64,000 nucleotides of DNA from Pseudomonas sp. CFII64. GTDB taxonomy: Bacteria > Pseudomonadota > Gammaproteobacteria > Pseudomonadales > Pseudomonadaceae. Location: contig NZ_ATLO01000046.1 of assembly GCF_000416235.1 (NCBI RefSeq), forward strand, positions 124,001-188,000, written 5' to 3'. Below, one piece after another: positions 26,447 to 35,512 of the stretch. Under the pieces are notes generated by a model, which was given only the letters and a program-made list of their open reading frames with translations, was not told the origin of the DNA and made no database searches. The position numbers were made by a program, and so were the translations under genes. Within the stretch, counting starts at the first letter, position 1; each line of letters begins with the position of its first letter.

Positions 26447-27660
26447 AAGGCATTCCTGAGGATTTGCAGGTGGGCCACCTGACGGGTGAAATCTGCATTC
26501 GACATTCGCTGCACGGGCCGCGGGCGCAAGGCCTGGCTGATGGCGCTGGTCGGTTGGCGGGTGAGACGCGACAGCACTTGCCACTGATCGGTCACTCCCA
26601 GCGTTTCGAAGCCTGGATGGCGTTGCCGGGCACGGCGCAGGATATCCAGCTGCAGACTTCGCAATAGCGCTTGCTGGCCGCTGCGCCGGCGAAGGAAGTC
26701 GGCACTGGCCCGCAAGTGTTCGGTCAGCTGTCGACGCGCCCGTCCCGCCGGAACCTGCAGTGGGCCATAACGGGTGCCGGCATGCCACAACGCGAAGCCG
26801 ATCAGTAGCGCCAGAGTGGTCAGCGCCAGAGGGAAATGCCGCAGCAACAGGCTGAACAGATTGTCGTGCTGGGTGCGCAACACCATGGTGACCTCGCTGC
26901 CCTGGGTCAGATACCACAGCAGCCACGCATTGTCGTACCTGGCGATGGCGCGGTTTTTCCACAGGTCGGCATCGGTGACCACGGTAACCAGCCCTTCGCC
27001 ATAAACGATTTGCAGCATGTGGGTCGCGGCAGCGCTATTGGCCCAGGAGTGCGCCTGATCAAGCGGGTCTTCAAGGTGGAAGCTGGTATCGAAACTCATG
27101 TACGCCGGCGCTTCATCATTTTCGACATACAGGCGAGTGAGCTCGGGCCAAGGGACGGCGGGCGCCTTGTGGGTCGGGGCGAGCAACGGAATGACCGGTT
27201 TGAATCGCTCATCATCCTGTTGCCGTTCCTGCTCGTGCAGCTCCGTGGTCAGCAATTGATGGATGTGCAGCCGGTCGAGCAGTGCGTCGCCGCTGCGGCC
27301 TTTCTTTTCGTTCCACAGCTGTTCGGCCACAAACAGCAGCCGTCCGCCGGCGCGAACCCAGCGCAGCAGCTTGTCGACCTGGCCGGGCGTCATGTTTTCC
27401 CGGCTGTCGAGGAGCATCAGCGTCTGTGGCAGCTGAGCCGGCGCGGGCAGATTGCCGGGCGTGTCGCTGAGCTGCACGGGAATCGAGCGCTGTCGCAGGA
27501 AGTTTTCGGCAGCCAGATAAGGATTGGCGCGTACTTCAGGCGCAGGGCCCTGGTCGACGGTTTCTTCGTAGCGCTCAAGATGTTTGACGAGGTACAGGCC
27601 GACAAGCCCCAAGGCCAGCAACGCCAGCAGCGCGATCAACAGGATTCTGCCTCGGCTCAT
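26443..27660 (-). CDS. DUF4350-domain membrane protein
   Basis: A 405-residue protein with an N-terminal helix (about 5-25) and a second helix near 285-305. The large segment between is DUF4350-like, with the hydrophobic strand LMLLDSRENMTPGQVDKLL and GGRLLFVAEQLW resembling a glutamine-amidotransferase-like sensor fold. The C-terminus is cytoplasmic. No catalytic motif is clear. It overlaps its neighbours on both sides by four bases, consistent with a fixed subunit ratio. Confidence 0.8.
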   Translation of the reverse strand: MSRGRILLIALLALLALGLVGLYLVKHLERYEETVDQGPAPEVRANPYLAAENFLRQRSIPVQLSDTPGNLPAPAQLPQTLMLLDSRENMTPGQVDKLLRWVRAGGRLLFVAEQLWNEKKGRSGDALLDRLHIHQLLTTELHEQERQQDDERFKPVIPLLAPTHKAPAVPWPELTRLYVENDEAPAYMSFDTSFHLEDPLDQAHSWANSAAATHMLQIVYGEGLVTVVTDADLWKNRAIARYDNAWLLWYLTQGSEVTMVLRTQHDNLFSLLLRHFPLALTTLALLIGFALWHAGTRYGPLQVPAGRARRQLTEHLRASADFLRRRSGQQALLRSLQLDILRRARQRHPGFETLGVTDQWQVLSRLTRQPTSAISQALRPRPVQRMSNADFTRQVAHLQILRNAL

Positions 27661-29246
27661 CGTTGCGCCCCGGTCTTGAACAGCTGGCGCCAGTTGTCGC
27701 AGAGCTCCTGTCCGACATGAGCGGGCGGGAGCTGATGGCCGTAAGCGAGGTTCTGCCAGTGCCGGGTCAGGCTGATACTGAAATCGTGCAGCGGCTGTTG
27801 GTTCAGCTGTGCCACACGTTCCAGCACTTCACCCTCGGTGTCGGCGCTTTTCAGCGGCAGCCGATAATCAGTGAGCAAGCGACTCAGCAGGGCCCGATAC
27901 AACAGGCCGAGTGCCTCGCGGGGTTGGTTCGGCCACAGTTTTTCGGCGCTGCCCGCTACGTCATCGGGCAGGCTTTGCGCGCCCACTTTGAGCCCGAACA
28001 TCTGCGCCGGAGTGTTGCGAAGCATGGGCGCTTTGGGTGCCTTGCGATTGACCAGCGTGCTGAACCAGCTTCGGTAGCGCCAGATCACCAGACCGACCAG
28101 GGCAATGACAACGCCCCACAACAACACTTTGATAATTTCGGAGGCGACGCTGGCCGCATTGAGTAACCAGCTCAGCCATTTGAGCGGCGGGTTGGATTTG
28201 TGCTCGGCTTTGGGTGCGTTGGGTGCCGACTTTTCTTCGGCGAACCGCCAGCCGGAGACAGCTTTGGGGTTCTTGAACGGCGGTTGCTCCAGCAGCGTCT
28301 TGATTTGCTGGCGCGCGGCTTCGCTGGACAAAGGCTGGTGGGTCAGCCGCGCCGTATCAGGGCCAGCTTCATGCTTTCCAAAGGCGTGTTCCGCCTGGAG
28401 TGGAACCGGGCAGCTTGAATCATCTTCCGCCGACCATGCCGGTGGCGCCAACGTGCTCAGGATGAGCCCTGCACCGATGATCAGCACATACGCGCTGCCG
28501 ATCAGGCGCTGGCGCAGGCGACGCAAAACCAGCTCGATGTCCCATGCTTCCAAAGCGGTGCGGCGGTTCAGATAAAGCGTGAAGCCGCAGGCAACGTAGA
28601 TTGGCCCCCAGACCACCAACACCAGCGCATAAAAGGCGTTGGTCAGGTGCTCCAGCCAATTCCAGCTGCCTTCGATATCCACCAGCGTGCGCCAGCTCCA
28701 GTCGATTTCGATCTGTGGCGGGATCAGCGCGTAAAACAGGATGCCCATTGCGATCCACAGGCTCAGCTCCAGCGCACTGCCCACCAGAGTCAGGCAGCGC
28801 GCGGCGCGCAGGTCCTTCTGGCTGAGCAGACCGACACGCAAACTGCGTTGCACGCCCGACAGGTTTTCCAGTTGTTGCACGGGCAGTGTGAAGCTGCGGG
28901 CGAGACTGAACCTGCGCCATGTGAGGCTGGCCAGCAGTTGCGGTTTCAGCAGGCGCAGCCACGCCTGAACGGCGCCTTTGAGGGTCGGTGCCGGGCCGAA
29001 CAATGCCTGAGAAAGAATCAGCAGCGGCAAGGGTTCGAAGACCGGCTTCAGCCACCAGAACAGCACGATTGCCAGGGTTGGATAGTCCCAGAACACCAGA
29101 CTCAATAAAGCGAAGACCGGCAGGGTCACCATGGCCCAGCTGGCCATCAGCAGACGACGGTGCTCCTGAGCCAACAGCACGCCCAGATCGATGGCTTCCC
29201 AGGGATTGCGTGGCCGAATCGCCACGCTGGCGTCAGTCAGGCGCAT
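27657..29246 (-). CDS. DUF4129-domain multi-helix membrane protein
   Basis: A 529-residue membrane protein of unknown function. It has about five or six hydrophobic helices in the first 270 residues, a periplasmic segment (about 275-365), another helix (about 372-395) and a C-terminal cytoplasmic DUF4129-like domain (REALGLLYRALLSRLLTDYRLPLKSADTEGE). Similar DUF4129 domains accompany transglutaminase-like or DUF58 partners in MoxR operons. It overlaps the SpoIIM gene by 14 bases and the DUF4350 gene by four. Confidence 0.8.
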   Translation of the reverse strand: MRLTDASVAIRPRNPWEAIDLGVLLAQEHRRLLMASWAMVTLPVFALLSLVFWDYPTLAIVLFWWLKPVFEPLPLLILSQALFGPAPTLKGAVQAWLRLLKPQLLASLTWRRFSLARSFTLPVQQLENLSGVQRSLRVGLLSQKDLRAARCLTLVGSALELSLWIAMGILFYALIPPQIEIDWSWRTLVDIEGSWNWLEHLTNAFYALVLVVWGPIYVACGFTLYLNRRTALEAWDIELVLRRLRQRLIGSAYVLIIGAGLILSTLAPPAWSAEDDSSCPVPLQAEHAFGKHEAGPDTARLTHQPLSSEAARQQIKTLLEQPPFKNPKAVSGWRFAEEKSAPNAPKAEHKSNPPLKWLSWLLNAASVASEIIKVLLWGVVIALVGLVIWRYRSWFSTLVNRKAPKAPMLRNTPAQMFGLKVGAQSLPDDVAGSAEKLWPNQPREALGLLYRALLSRLLTDYRLPLKSADTEGEVLERVAQLNQQPLHDFSISLTRHWQNLAYGHQLPPAHVGQELCDNWRQLFKTGAQR

Positions 29247-30213
29247 GGGCAGTCCGTCCGGCGAAAACCAGGTAGCTGATCACCAATGCCCAAAGCGCCG
29301 CGCCGACCGCGTATTTAACGGCGGGACCGGGCCAGACCATCGACGACCAATAGGCTTCTATGAATGCCGCGATCAGCAGGAACAGAATCACGCCATAGAT
29401 CAGTTGCAGGCTTTTTTGCGCCGCACGTCGCAGCGCTTCGCCACGGGTCAGGCGGCCGGGGGCCAGCAATGACCAGCCCAGTTTCAAACCGGCAGCGCCC
29501 GCCAGGGCAATAGCCGTCAGCTCGAAGGCGCCGTGGCCGACGACGAACGACCAGAACGTCTGGCCGTAGCCGATGCCGGTCAAATGCCCGGCAACGGCAC
29601 CGATCATCAGGCCGTTGAAAAACAGGAAGAACAGGCTGCCCAGCCCGAACAGCAACCCGGTCGCATAGGTCTGAAAGGCGATACCGATGTTATGCATGAT
29701 GTAGTAGCCGAACATCATCCAGTCGTCGCTGGATTCACGTTCCAGTGCCTGGCCGATGCGCAGTGCCGTGGGGTCGTACATGCTTTCCATTTCGGCGACC
29801 TGCTGGGCATCGATCACGCTGTACACCAGATCGGGAAAGCCATGCACCAGCAGGCCCATGCCGATCAGGCTGCCGAAAAACAGCACCCCGGCAATCCCCA
29901 CGAATCGCCACTCGGCACGCACCAGACGGGGAAAGCCGGCCACTATGAAACTCAGAACCTGCATGCCGACAGCGCTGCGATGACGATACAGCTGCTGATG
30001 GCCGCGCATGGCCAGTTGCTGCAGCGGATCGATCAGGTGGCTGCTGTAGCCGCGTTCCTGGGCAAGGGCCAGTTGATGACAGATGCGCCGGTAATCTCCG
30101 GGAAACGTCAGGCTCGTGGCGGCATTTGCCTTACCCTTTTCAAGGGCCTCCAGCTGTTCGCTGAACAGCTGCCAGTCCGGCTGATGACGGCTTTCGAAGA
30201 GGCTCTGTTTCAT
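29233..30213 (-). CDS. SpoIIM-family (stage II sporulation protein M-like) membrane protein
   Basis: A 326-residue protein with a soluble N-terminal region (about 1-105) and five or six membrane helices carrying SpoIIM family features (IGMGLLVHGFPDLVYSV and LTGIGYGQTFWSFVVGHGAFELTAIALAG). Pseudomonads do not sporulate, so the role here must differ from the septal peptidoglycan complex of Bacillus. It overlaps both neighbouring genes in the MoxR operon. Confidence 0.85.
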   Translation of the reverse strand: MKQSLFESRHQPDWQLFSEQLEALEKGKANAATSLTFPGDYRRICHQLALAQERGYSSHLIDPLQQLAMRGHQQLYRHRSAVGMQVLSFIVAGFPRLVRAEWRFVGIAGVLFFGSLIGMGLLVHGFPDLVYSVIDAQQVAEMESMYDPTALRIGQALERESSDDWMMFGYYIMHNIGIAFQTYATGLLFGLGSLFFLFFNGLMIGAVAGHLTGIGYGQTFWSFVVGHGAFELTAIALAGAAGLKLGWSLLAPGRLTRGEALRRAAQKSLQLIYGVILFLLIAAFIEAYWSSMVWPGPAVKYAVGAALWALVISYLVFAGRTAHAPD

Positions 30214-30935
30214 GTCGGACCCAGCAGGCCGCGTGCGATCCCGTTGAGGTGAGCCACCGCCTGTTCGGGGTGAACATGCAGGGGTTGGGCAACAATCGAA
30301 GCCAGTTCGCGGGCACGCTCGGGCGACAGATCCGCCTGGCGTTCCGCGAAACCGAGCAGCGCGCGCTGCTCTTCCAGGCTCAGGACGAACGGCGCGATCA
30401 GCGGTTCGGCGAAGGGCAGCTCAGGGCGCTGCAACGGCATGTCGCGATAGACCACCAGTGTTCCGGCGGCAAGGTCGCCAAGTCGCTTGAATTGCGGGTG
30501 TTGCAGGCAAGTGATGGCGCCGATGCTGTAGCCGAACGGCAGCATGTCGACGAAGCGCAGCAGGTTGCGGATCAGCGAGGATGTCCAGCCGATGGGCGTG
30601 CCGTCGTCGTGAATGACCCGCAGGCCCATGAAGTGCTTGCCGGGCGTGCGTCCCTGATTCAGCACTTCGAACAGCACCATGTACCACCAGGTGACGAGAA
30701 ACATCGCCATGGCGCTCAGGCCCATGCCGAACTTGTCGAAGAAGCTGAACAGCACGAACAGGATTGCCATGACCAGGGCGCGGATACCGAAGTCGATGCT
30801 GAACGCGATAGCGCGCGGTACCAGGCCGGCAGGACGCATGATCAAATCGATGCCTTCCGGGGTTTCGATTCGGGTGCGGGTATCCAGTGGCGCGGGTGGC
30901 GGTGCGTTCCTTGGCAAAACGTGCGGGGTTGGCAT
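30210..30935 (-). CDS. RDD-family membrane protein
   Basis: A 241-residue protein with an RDD domain (about residues 36-170): the conserved Arg in LVPRAIAFSIDFG, the Asp in SIDFG and the loop GRTPGKHFMGLRV. About three membrane helices and a soluble C-terminal tail follow. RDD proteins are often linked to ion or small-molecule transport, but no substrate is known here. It is the first gene of the six-gene MoxR operon and overlaps the SpoIIM gene by four bases. The ribosome-binding site before ATG 30935 is weak. Confidence 0.85.
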   Translation of the reverse strand: MPTPHVLPRNAPPPAPLDTRTRIETPEGIDLIMRPAGLVPRAIAFSIDFGIRALVMAILFVLFSFFDKFGMGLSAMAMFLVTWWYMVLFEVLNQGRTPGKHFMGLRVIHDDGTPIGWTSSLIRNLLRFVDMLPFGYSIGAITCLQHPQFKRLGDLAAGTLVVYRDMPLQRPELPFAEPLIAPFVLSLEEQRALLGFAERQADLSPERARELASIVAQPLHVHPEQAVAHLNGIARGLLGPT

Positions 30936-31150
30936 TGTCGGGGGCGAGACACCTGAGAGTGATGCTGAGGGTTATTGCCGGTTCGGCGCCAGCTAGCCAG
31001 CAAGACTAGCCACGGCAGGGATGCTAAGCAACTGAACTCTGAGAGCAGCTGTTGTAAGAAATGGTTTCGATGTGCAACGAATTATCTCTAATTCGCGTTT
31101 TGCCTATGGGAAGTCCTACACTTTGCCGATCTTTAGTTCAGGATCAGCCC

Positions 31151-32581
31151 GTGACCTCCAGCATATTCTGGTACGACTACGAAACCACCGGTATCAACCC
31201 GCGCAATGATCGCGCACTTCAGGTGGCGGGTATCCGCACGGATGCCGATCTCAATGAAATTGCCGCGCCGGTCAATCTCTATTGTCAGCCCAGCGACGAT
31301 ATTCTGCCTCATCCTGCGGCGTGCATGATTACCGGAATCACACCGGCACGACTGGCTGAGAGTGGTCTGGGAGAAGCGCAGTTCATGACTCGGGTGCATG
31401 CCGAACTGTCTGCCCCCGGTACGTGCGGCGCGGGTTACAACACGCTGCGCTTCGATGACGAAATAACCCGCTACAGCCTGTATCGCAACTTCTTCGACCC
31501 TTACGCCCGTGAATGGCAGGGCGGCAACAGCCGCTGGGATCTTATTGATGTGGTGCGTGCCGCTTACGCATTGCGTCCGGACGGCATTGTCTGGCCTGAA
31601 GAAGAAGGCCGCGTGACGCTCAAACTTGAGCGTCTGACTGCCGCCAACGGCATTGACCACGGGCATGCCCACGATGCGTTATCCGATGTGCGCGCCACTA
31701 TTGGTCTGGCGCGCCTGATTCGGGAAAAACAGCCCCGGCTTTATGATTATCTTTTCCAGTTGCGCAGTAAGCAGAAAGTCCAGGAGCAAATTCGTCTGCT
31801 GGAACCACTGGTTCACATTTCCGGAAGATTTTCCGCTGCCCGGCATTATTTGGGTGTGGTGCTTCCGCTGGCGTGGCATCCGCAGAATCGCAATGCACTG
31901 ATCGTCTGCGATTTACATCTGGATCATTCGCCGCTACTGGAGCAAGACCCGGAAATATTGCGACAGCGGTTATATACCCGGCGCGAAGATCTGGCCGATG
32001 GCGAGCTGCCGGTACCGCTCAAATTGCTGCATATAAATCGTTGCCCGGTAATCGCACCTTTAAAGGTGTTGCGTGCTGAAGATCAGCAGCGCTTACAACT
32101 GGATATGCCGGCTTTGCATGCGCGTGCCCGCGCGCTTCAAGACGCGCAGGGTGTCTGGCAGGACAAACTCAAGGCGGTTTACGGGCGTGAGGATTTTGCT
32201 GCCAGTCAGGATCCCGAGCAGCAACTGTATGACGGTTTTATTGGTGATCGAGATCGCAGGCTCTGTGAACAAGTACGCACGGCCGAACCTGAACAGTTGG
32301 CGGCCGAGTCGTGGCCTTTCGATGACCTGCGGTTGCCTGAATTGTTATTCCGCTACCGCGCCCGTAACTTCCCGCACACGCTGAGCAACGCCGAGCAACA
32401 GCACTGGCGTAAATTTTGTCAGGATCGCTTGCAGGCCGCGGAGTACGGGGCTCCTAATACCTTACAAGGTTTTACAGCGGCACTCGCCGAATTGACCCTT
32501 AGTGCCACGCCCGAACAGCTCAAGGTATTGAGCCAATGGCAGGATTATGTCGCACAGTTACGCCAGCGCCTGGACCTTTGA
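31151..32581 (+). CDS. sbcB: Exodeoxyribonuclease I
   Basis: A 476-residue 3'-5' single-strand DNA exonuclease used in recombination and mismatch repair. The DEDDh active site is visible: D9 and E11 in FWYDYETTG, an internal Asp, and HDALSDV for the last His/Asp pair. SH3-like and C-terminal domains follow as in the E. coli enzyme, whose length (475) is nearly the same. I choose GTG 31151, with AGGATC upstream, because the family begins at TSSIFWYDYET; the 30-codon extension from 31061 is not conserved. It is divergent from the MoxR operon and convergent with mvaT. Confidence 0.93.
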   Translation: MTSSIFWYDYETTGINPRNDRALQVAGIRTDADLNEIAAPVNLYCQPSDDILPHPAACMITGITPARLAESGLGEAQFMTRVHAELSAPGTCGAGYNTLRFDDEITRYSLYRNFFDPYAREWQGGNSRWDLIDVVRAAYALRPDGIVWPEEEGRVTLKLERLTAANGIDHGHAHDALSDVRATIGLARLIREKQPRLYDYLFQLRSKQKVQEQIRLLEPLVHISGRFSAARHYLGVVLPLAWHPQNRNALIVCDLHLDHSPLLEQDPEILRQRLYTRREDLADGELPVPLKLLHINRCPVIAPLKVLRAEDQQRLQLDMPALHARARALQDAQGVWQDKLKAVYGREDFAASQDPEQQLYDGFIGDRDRRLCEQVRTAEPEQLAAESWPFDDLRLPELLFRYRARNFPHTLSNAEQQHWRKFCQDRLQAAEYGAPNTLQGFTAALAELTLSATPEQLKVLSQWQDYVAQLRQRLDL

Positions 32582-32609
32582 TAAAACGAAACACTTTATT
32601 ACAGGCAAT

Positions 32610-32636
32610 AAAAAACGCCAGATGACTGGCGTTTTT
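32610..32636. terminator. Bidirectional sbcB/mvaT terminator
   Basis: Five or more A, AACGCCAG, a short ATGA loop, CTGGCGTT and Ts lie between convergent genes. Confidence 0.9.
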
Positions 32637-32669
32637 GTGGGTCGCGAAACAAGGCGACCTGCTTCGGGC

Positions 32670-33050
32670 TTAGCCCAGCAGGGTTGCCCAGCTCTCAACC
32701 TCGTCACCGCCCCACTTGGCTTTCCACTCTTTCAGAGTTTTGTGGTTGCCACCTTTGGTTTCAATGACTTCGCCATTGTGCGGGTTTTTATATTGCTTGA
32801 CCTTGCGAGCACGCTTGGTGCCGGTAGTTTTTACCGCTGCGCCGCGTGGGGACTTGCCAACTTTGGCATCCGGATCCAGCAGAGCAATGATGTCACGCAG
32901 CGATTTTTGATATTCGCCCATCAGCGTGCGCAGTTTGCCTTCGAATTCCAGCTCGGTTTGCAGTTTGTCGTCTTGGGACAGATTCTTCAAACGGGCTTGC
33001 AGTTCTTTGATGGCTTCTTCCGTGGCGCGGTATTCGTTGATCAAGGACAT
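32670..33050 (-). CDS. mvaT: H-NS-family xenogeneic silencer MvaT
   Basis: A 126-residue nucleoid protein. The N-terminal coiled-coil oligomerisation region (about 1-60) has EATEEAIKELQARLKNL-type heptads. A basic Lys/Arg linker (about 65-85) follows, and the C-terminal AT-hook-like DNA-binding domain has KNPHNGEVIETKGGNHKTLK. MvaT and MvaU silence AT-rich acquired DNA in Pseudomonas. An AT-rich stretch upstream (33121-33164) could allow autoregulation. It lies between sbcB and purU as I recall for PAO1. Confidence 0.95.
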   Translation of the reverse strand: MSLINEYRATEEAIKELQARLKNLSQDDKLQTELEFEGKLRTLMGEYQKSLRDIIALLDPDAKVGKSPRGAAVKTTGTKRARKVKQYKNPHNGEVIETKGGNHKTLKEWKAKWGGDEVESWATLLG

Positions 33051-33403
33051 GAGGGATACCTTATGTTGTCAGGTGGCAGGGAGACAGTGACGCAATAATA
33101 GTCACGCGCTTTGATCAAGTAAACATTAAAGAAAAGTTTTATTTGAATTATTTAGAAATATACACGTTTCCTACAGCGTCATAAAACTAGATGGAAGCTG
33201 CCGCCGCAGTAAAGATGCTCGCTATAACGCTGTTATAGCAGCCAATGATCAGCCGGGCAGCGTGTGGGGTTGCGGGATTGAGTAAGGTGGGGCTGAGGGA
33301 CGCGAACCCGCCGCCGGGCTACGAATCAGTCAACAGGAATACTGCAGTTTTGCCGCACAGTCGCTAGAATGGCGACCTTTGCGAAGTTCTGGAGTTTTTT
33401 CAA
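33051..33403. promoter_or_regulatory. mvaT/purU divergent region with AT-rich block
   Basis: No gene is seen in these 353 bases. The 44 bases at 33121-33164 contain only six G or C, well below the surroundings, and lie 70-115 bases upstream of mvaT. This is a plausible H-NS-type binding and promoter region. The purU ribosome-binding site (GGAG) is at its right end. Confidence 0.55.
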
Positions 33404-34255
33404 ATGCGCACTTTTCGTCTGGTGATAGCTTGCCCGGACCGCGTCGGCATCGTTGCTAAAGTCAGTAACTTTCTGGCGTCCTATAACGGCTGGATCACCG
33501 AAGCGAGCCATCACTCGGACAATCTCAATGGCTGGTTCTTCATGCGTCACGAGATTCGTGCTGATACCTTGCCGTTTGAACTGGAAGCTTTTCGCGAGGC
33601 CTTCACGCCCATCGCAGAAGAGTTTTCCATGGACTGGCGTATCACCGATTCAGCGCAGAAGAAGCGTGTGGTGCTGATGGCGAGCCGCGAGTCGCACTGT
33701 CTGGCCGATTTACTGCACCGCTGGCACAGCGATGAGCTCGATTGCGAAATATCGGCGGTGATCTCCAATCACCAGGATTTGCGCAGCATGGTCGAGTGGC
33801 ACAACATTCCGTATTACCACGTGCCGGTCGATCCTGCAGACAAGGAACCGGCGTTCGCCGAGGTTTCGCGTCTGGTGGCTCATCATCAGGCTGATGTCGT
33901 AGTGCTGGCGCGTTACATGCAGATTCTGCCGCCTCAACTGTGTCGCGAATACGCGCATCAGGTGATCAACATTCACCACAGCTTCCTGCCTTCGTTCGTC
34001 GGCGCCAAGCCTTACCATCAAGCCTCGCTGCGGGGCGTGAAGTTGATTGGTGCAACTTGCCACTATGTAACTGAAGAGTTGGACGCCGGGCCAATCATCG
34101 AGCAGGACGTGGTTCGCGTCAGCCACAGCGACAGCATTGAAAACATGGTGCGTTACGGTCGTGACGTGGAAAAAATGGTTCTGGCTCGCGGCCTGCGCTT
34201 TCACCTGGAAGATCGCGTGCTGGTGCATAACAACAAGACGGTCGTCTTCGACTAA
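33404..34255 (+). CDS. purU: Formyltetrahydrofolate deformylase
   Basis: A 283-residue PurU that hydrolyses 10-formyl-tetrahydrofolate to formate and tetrahydrofolate, supplying formate for purine synthesis and balancing one-carbon pools. An N-terminal ACT regulatory domain (about 1-80, starting FRLVIACPDRVGIVAKVSNFL) is followed by a formyltransferase-fold domain with the catalytic segment NIHHSFLPSFVGAKPY and the Asp in LDAGPII. ATG 33404 follows GGAG. Pseudomonads carry several purU paralogues; this one is next to mvaT. Confidence 0.93.
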   Translation: MRTFRLVIACPDRVGIVAKVSNFLASYNGWITEASHHSDNLNGWFFMRHEIRADTLPFELEAFREAFTPIAEEFSMDWRITDSAQKKRVVLMASRESHCLADLLHRWHSDELDCEISAVISNHQDLRSMVEWHNIPYYHVPVDPADKEPAFAEVSRLVAHHQADVVVLARYMQILPPQLCREYAHQVINIHHSFLPSFVGAKPYHQASLRGVKLIGATCHYVTEELDAGPIIEQDVVRVSHSDSIENMVRYGRDVEKMVLARGLRFHLEDRVLVHNNKTVVFD

Positions 34256-34338
34256 TCTGTACGTCAACGGTCCGGCTGGGTGTATGCAGACAGGCAGGCA
34301 GCAGTCGGACGCTGATGTGACAGCGAGGTATGACGCGC

Positions 34339-34515
34339 GTGACTGATCCTCTTGATAAAGCCACTTCTACAGCGCCCCCGACCTTGGGCGAGGGTTGCCT
34401 GAGCCGTTACGACCCGGACGCTTTGTCGCCGGATGACGGCACCGAGTTCGAAGGTGCAGCCCAGCTTTGGCAGGATCTGCAAAAGAATTCGGATGAGGCT
34501 GACGAGCAAAGCTGA
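34339..34515 (+). CDS. Short acidic hypothetical protein
   Basis: A 58-residue acidic protein (VTDPLDKATSTAPP then CLSRYDPDALSPDDG) with no known domain, membrane helix or signal peptide. GAGG at 34325-34328 is 10 bases from GTG 34339 but only one base from ATG 34330, so I prefer GTG. It ends one base before the stop of the convergent PF03706 gene. The balanced composition suggests a real small gene, but evidence is limited. Confidence 0.5.
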   Translation: MTDPLDKATSTAPPTLGEGCLSRYDPDALSPDDGTEFEGAAQLWQDLQKNSDEADEQS

Positions 34516-34516
34516 A

Positions 34517-35512
34517 TTACGCCTCCCGAAGGCGCATCAGCTTGTTCAGCAACGGCCGGCCGACCATCAACAAAAAGATCGGCCCACCCACCACCAGATA
34601 GAAGTAATAGGTCACGGCGCGCCAGATCAGAATCGCGGCGGCTGCCGTGGACTTGCCCACGATGGGTGCCAGCAATGCCGCCGAGGTCAACTCGGCTGCG
34701 CCCGCGCCACCTGGCAGCAGGCTGAATTGTCCGGCGCTCAGGGAAAGCATCTGGATCAGAAAACTCCACGCCCATTCCACATCCACGCCAAGTCCGCGCA
34801 ACGCCAGGTACAGCACGCTGTAGCGCAGCCCCCAATGCATGCAGGTCAGCAGGAAAACTCCCGCCAGCCTTTGGCGCGGCATTTTCAGGGTGTCGGCCAG
34901 CGCATCCCGAAAATGCAGGAGCTTGCGTGCCCATCGTCGACGAGTGGTGGCTTTGGTGTTCAGCCGCTTGAGCAAGCGGCCGTTGAACCGGATGACCTGC
35001 CGATGAAAGTGGCCAAAGCCCGCGCACAGGCTTAAGCCGCCGACAACCAGGAAGCCGCTGACCGTCAGCATCCACTCCATGCGCTCGCCCAAGTGATGAA
35101 AGACGGCGTAAAACATGATGCCGACCAATGCCAGCAGGAAGAACAGCAGGTCGCTGAGCTGGTCGGTGGCAAACACTGCGCTGCTTTTCGCCGCACCGAC
35201 GCCATTGCGCGAAAGCACCGCCATCAATGTCAAAGGACCGCCACTGCCGCCGGGTGTGGCGCAATAGGCGAATTCAGCGGCCATCACCACGCCCAGGCTG
35301 CGCGGCACGCTGACGGCGCTGCTGCTTTCGCCCAACAGCAAGCGCAGGCGCATGGTGTTCAGACACCAGCACACGATGATCATGCCGAACATGCCCAGCA
35401 GCAGGGCGAAGGGGAAACTGCCCAAGCGGTGAAACATCTCTGCGCCGCCGAGCACCAACGGAATCACGATGGCTACCAGCAAACCTGCGCCCAGCCAGAG
35501 GATTCGCTTCAC
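34517..35512 (-). CDS. PF03706-family (LPG-synthase-TM-like/UPF0104) membrane protein
   Basis: A 331-residue integral membrane protein with about eight helices, resembling the flippase domain of lysylphosphatidylglycerol synthases but without the soluble aminoacyltransferase domain. Conserved PGGSGGPLTLMAVLSRNG and LLPGGAGAAELTSAALL segments fit the family. The start is GTG 35512, overlapping the upstream deacetylase stop by four bases (GTGA); the frame extending to 35611 lies inside that gene. Such proteins may move lipids or lipid-linked sugars; together with the glycosyltransferase and deacetylase it suggests a small glycolipid pathway. That pathway is inference. Confidence 0.83.
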   Translation of the reverse strand: MKRILWLGAGLLVAIVIPLVLGGAEMFHRLGSFPFALLLGMFGMIIVCWCLNTMRLRLLLGESSSAVSVPRSLGVVMAAEFAYCATPGGSGGPLTLMAVLSRNGVGAAKSSAVFATDQLSDLLFFLLALVGIMFYAVFHHLGERMEWMLTVSGFLVVGGLSLCAGFGHFHRQVIRFNGRLLKRLNTKATTRRRWARKLLHFRDALADTLKMPRQRLAGVFLLTCMHWGLRYSVLYLALRGLGVDVEWAWSFLIQMLSLSAGQFSLLPGGAGAAELTSAALLAPIVGKSTAAAAILIWRAVTYYFYLVVGGPIFLLMVGRPLLNKLMRLREA

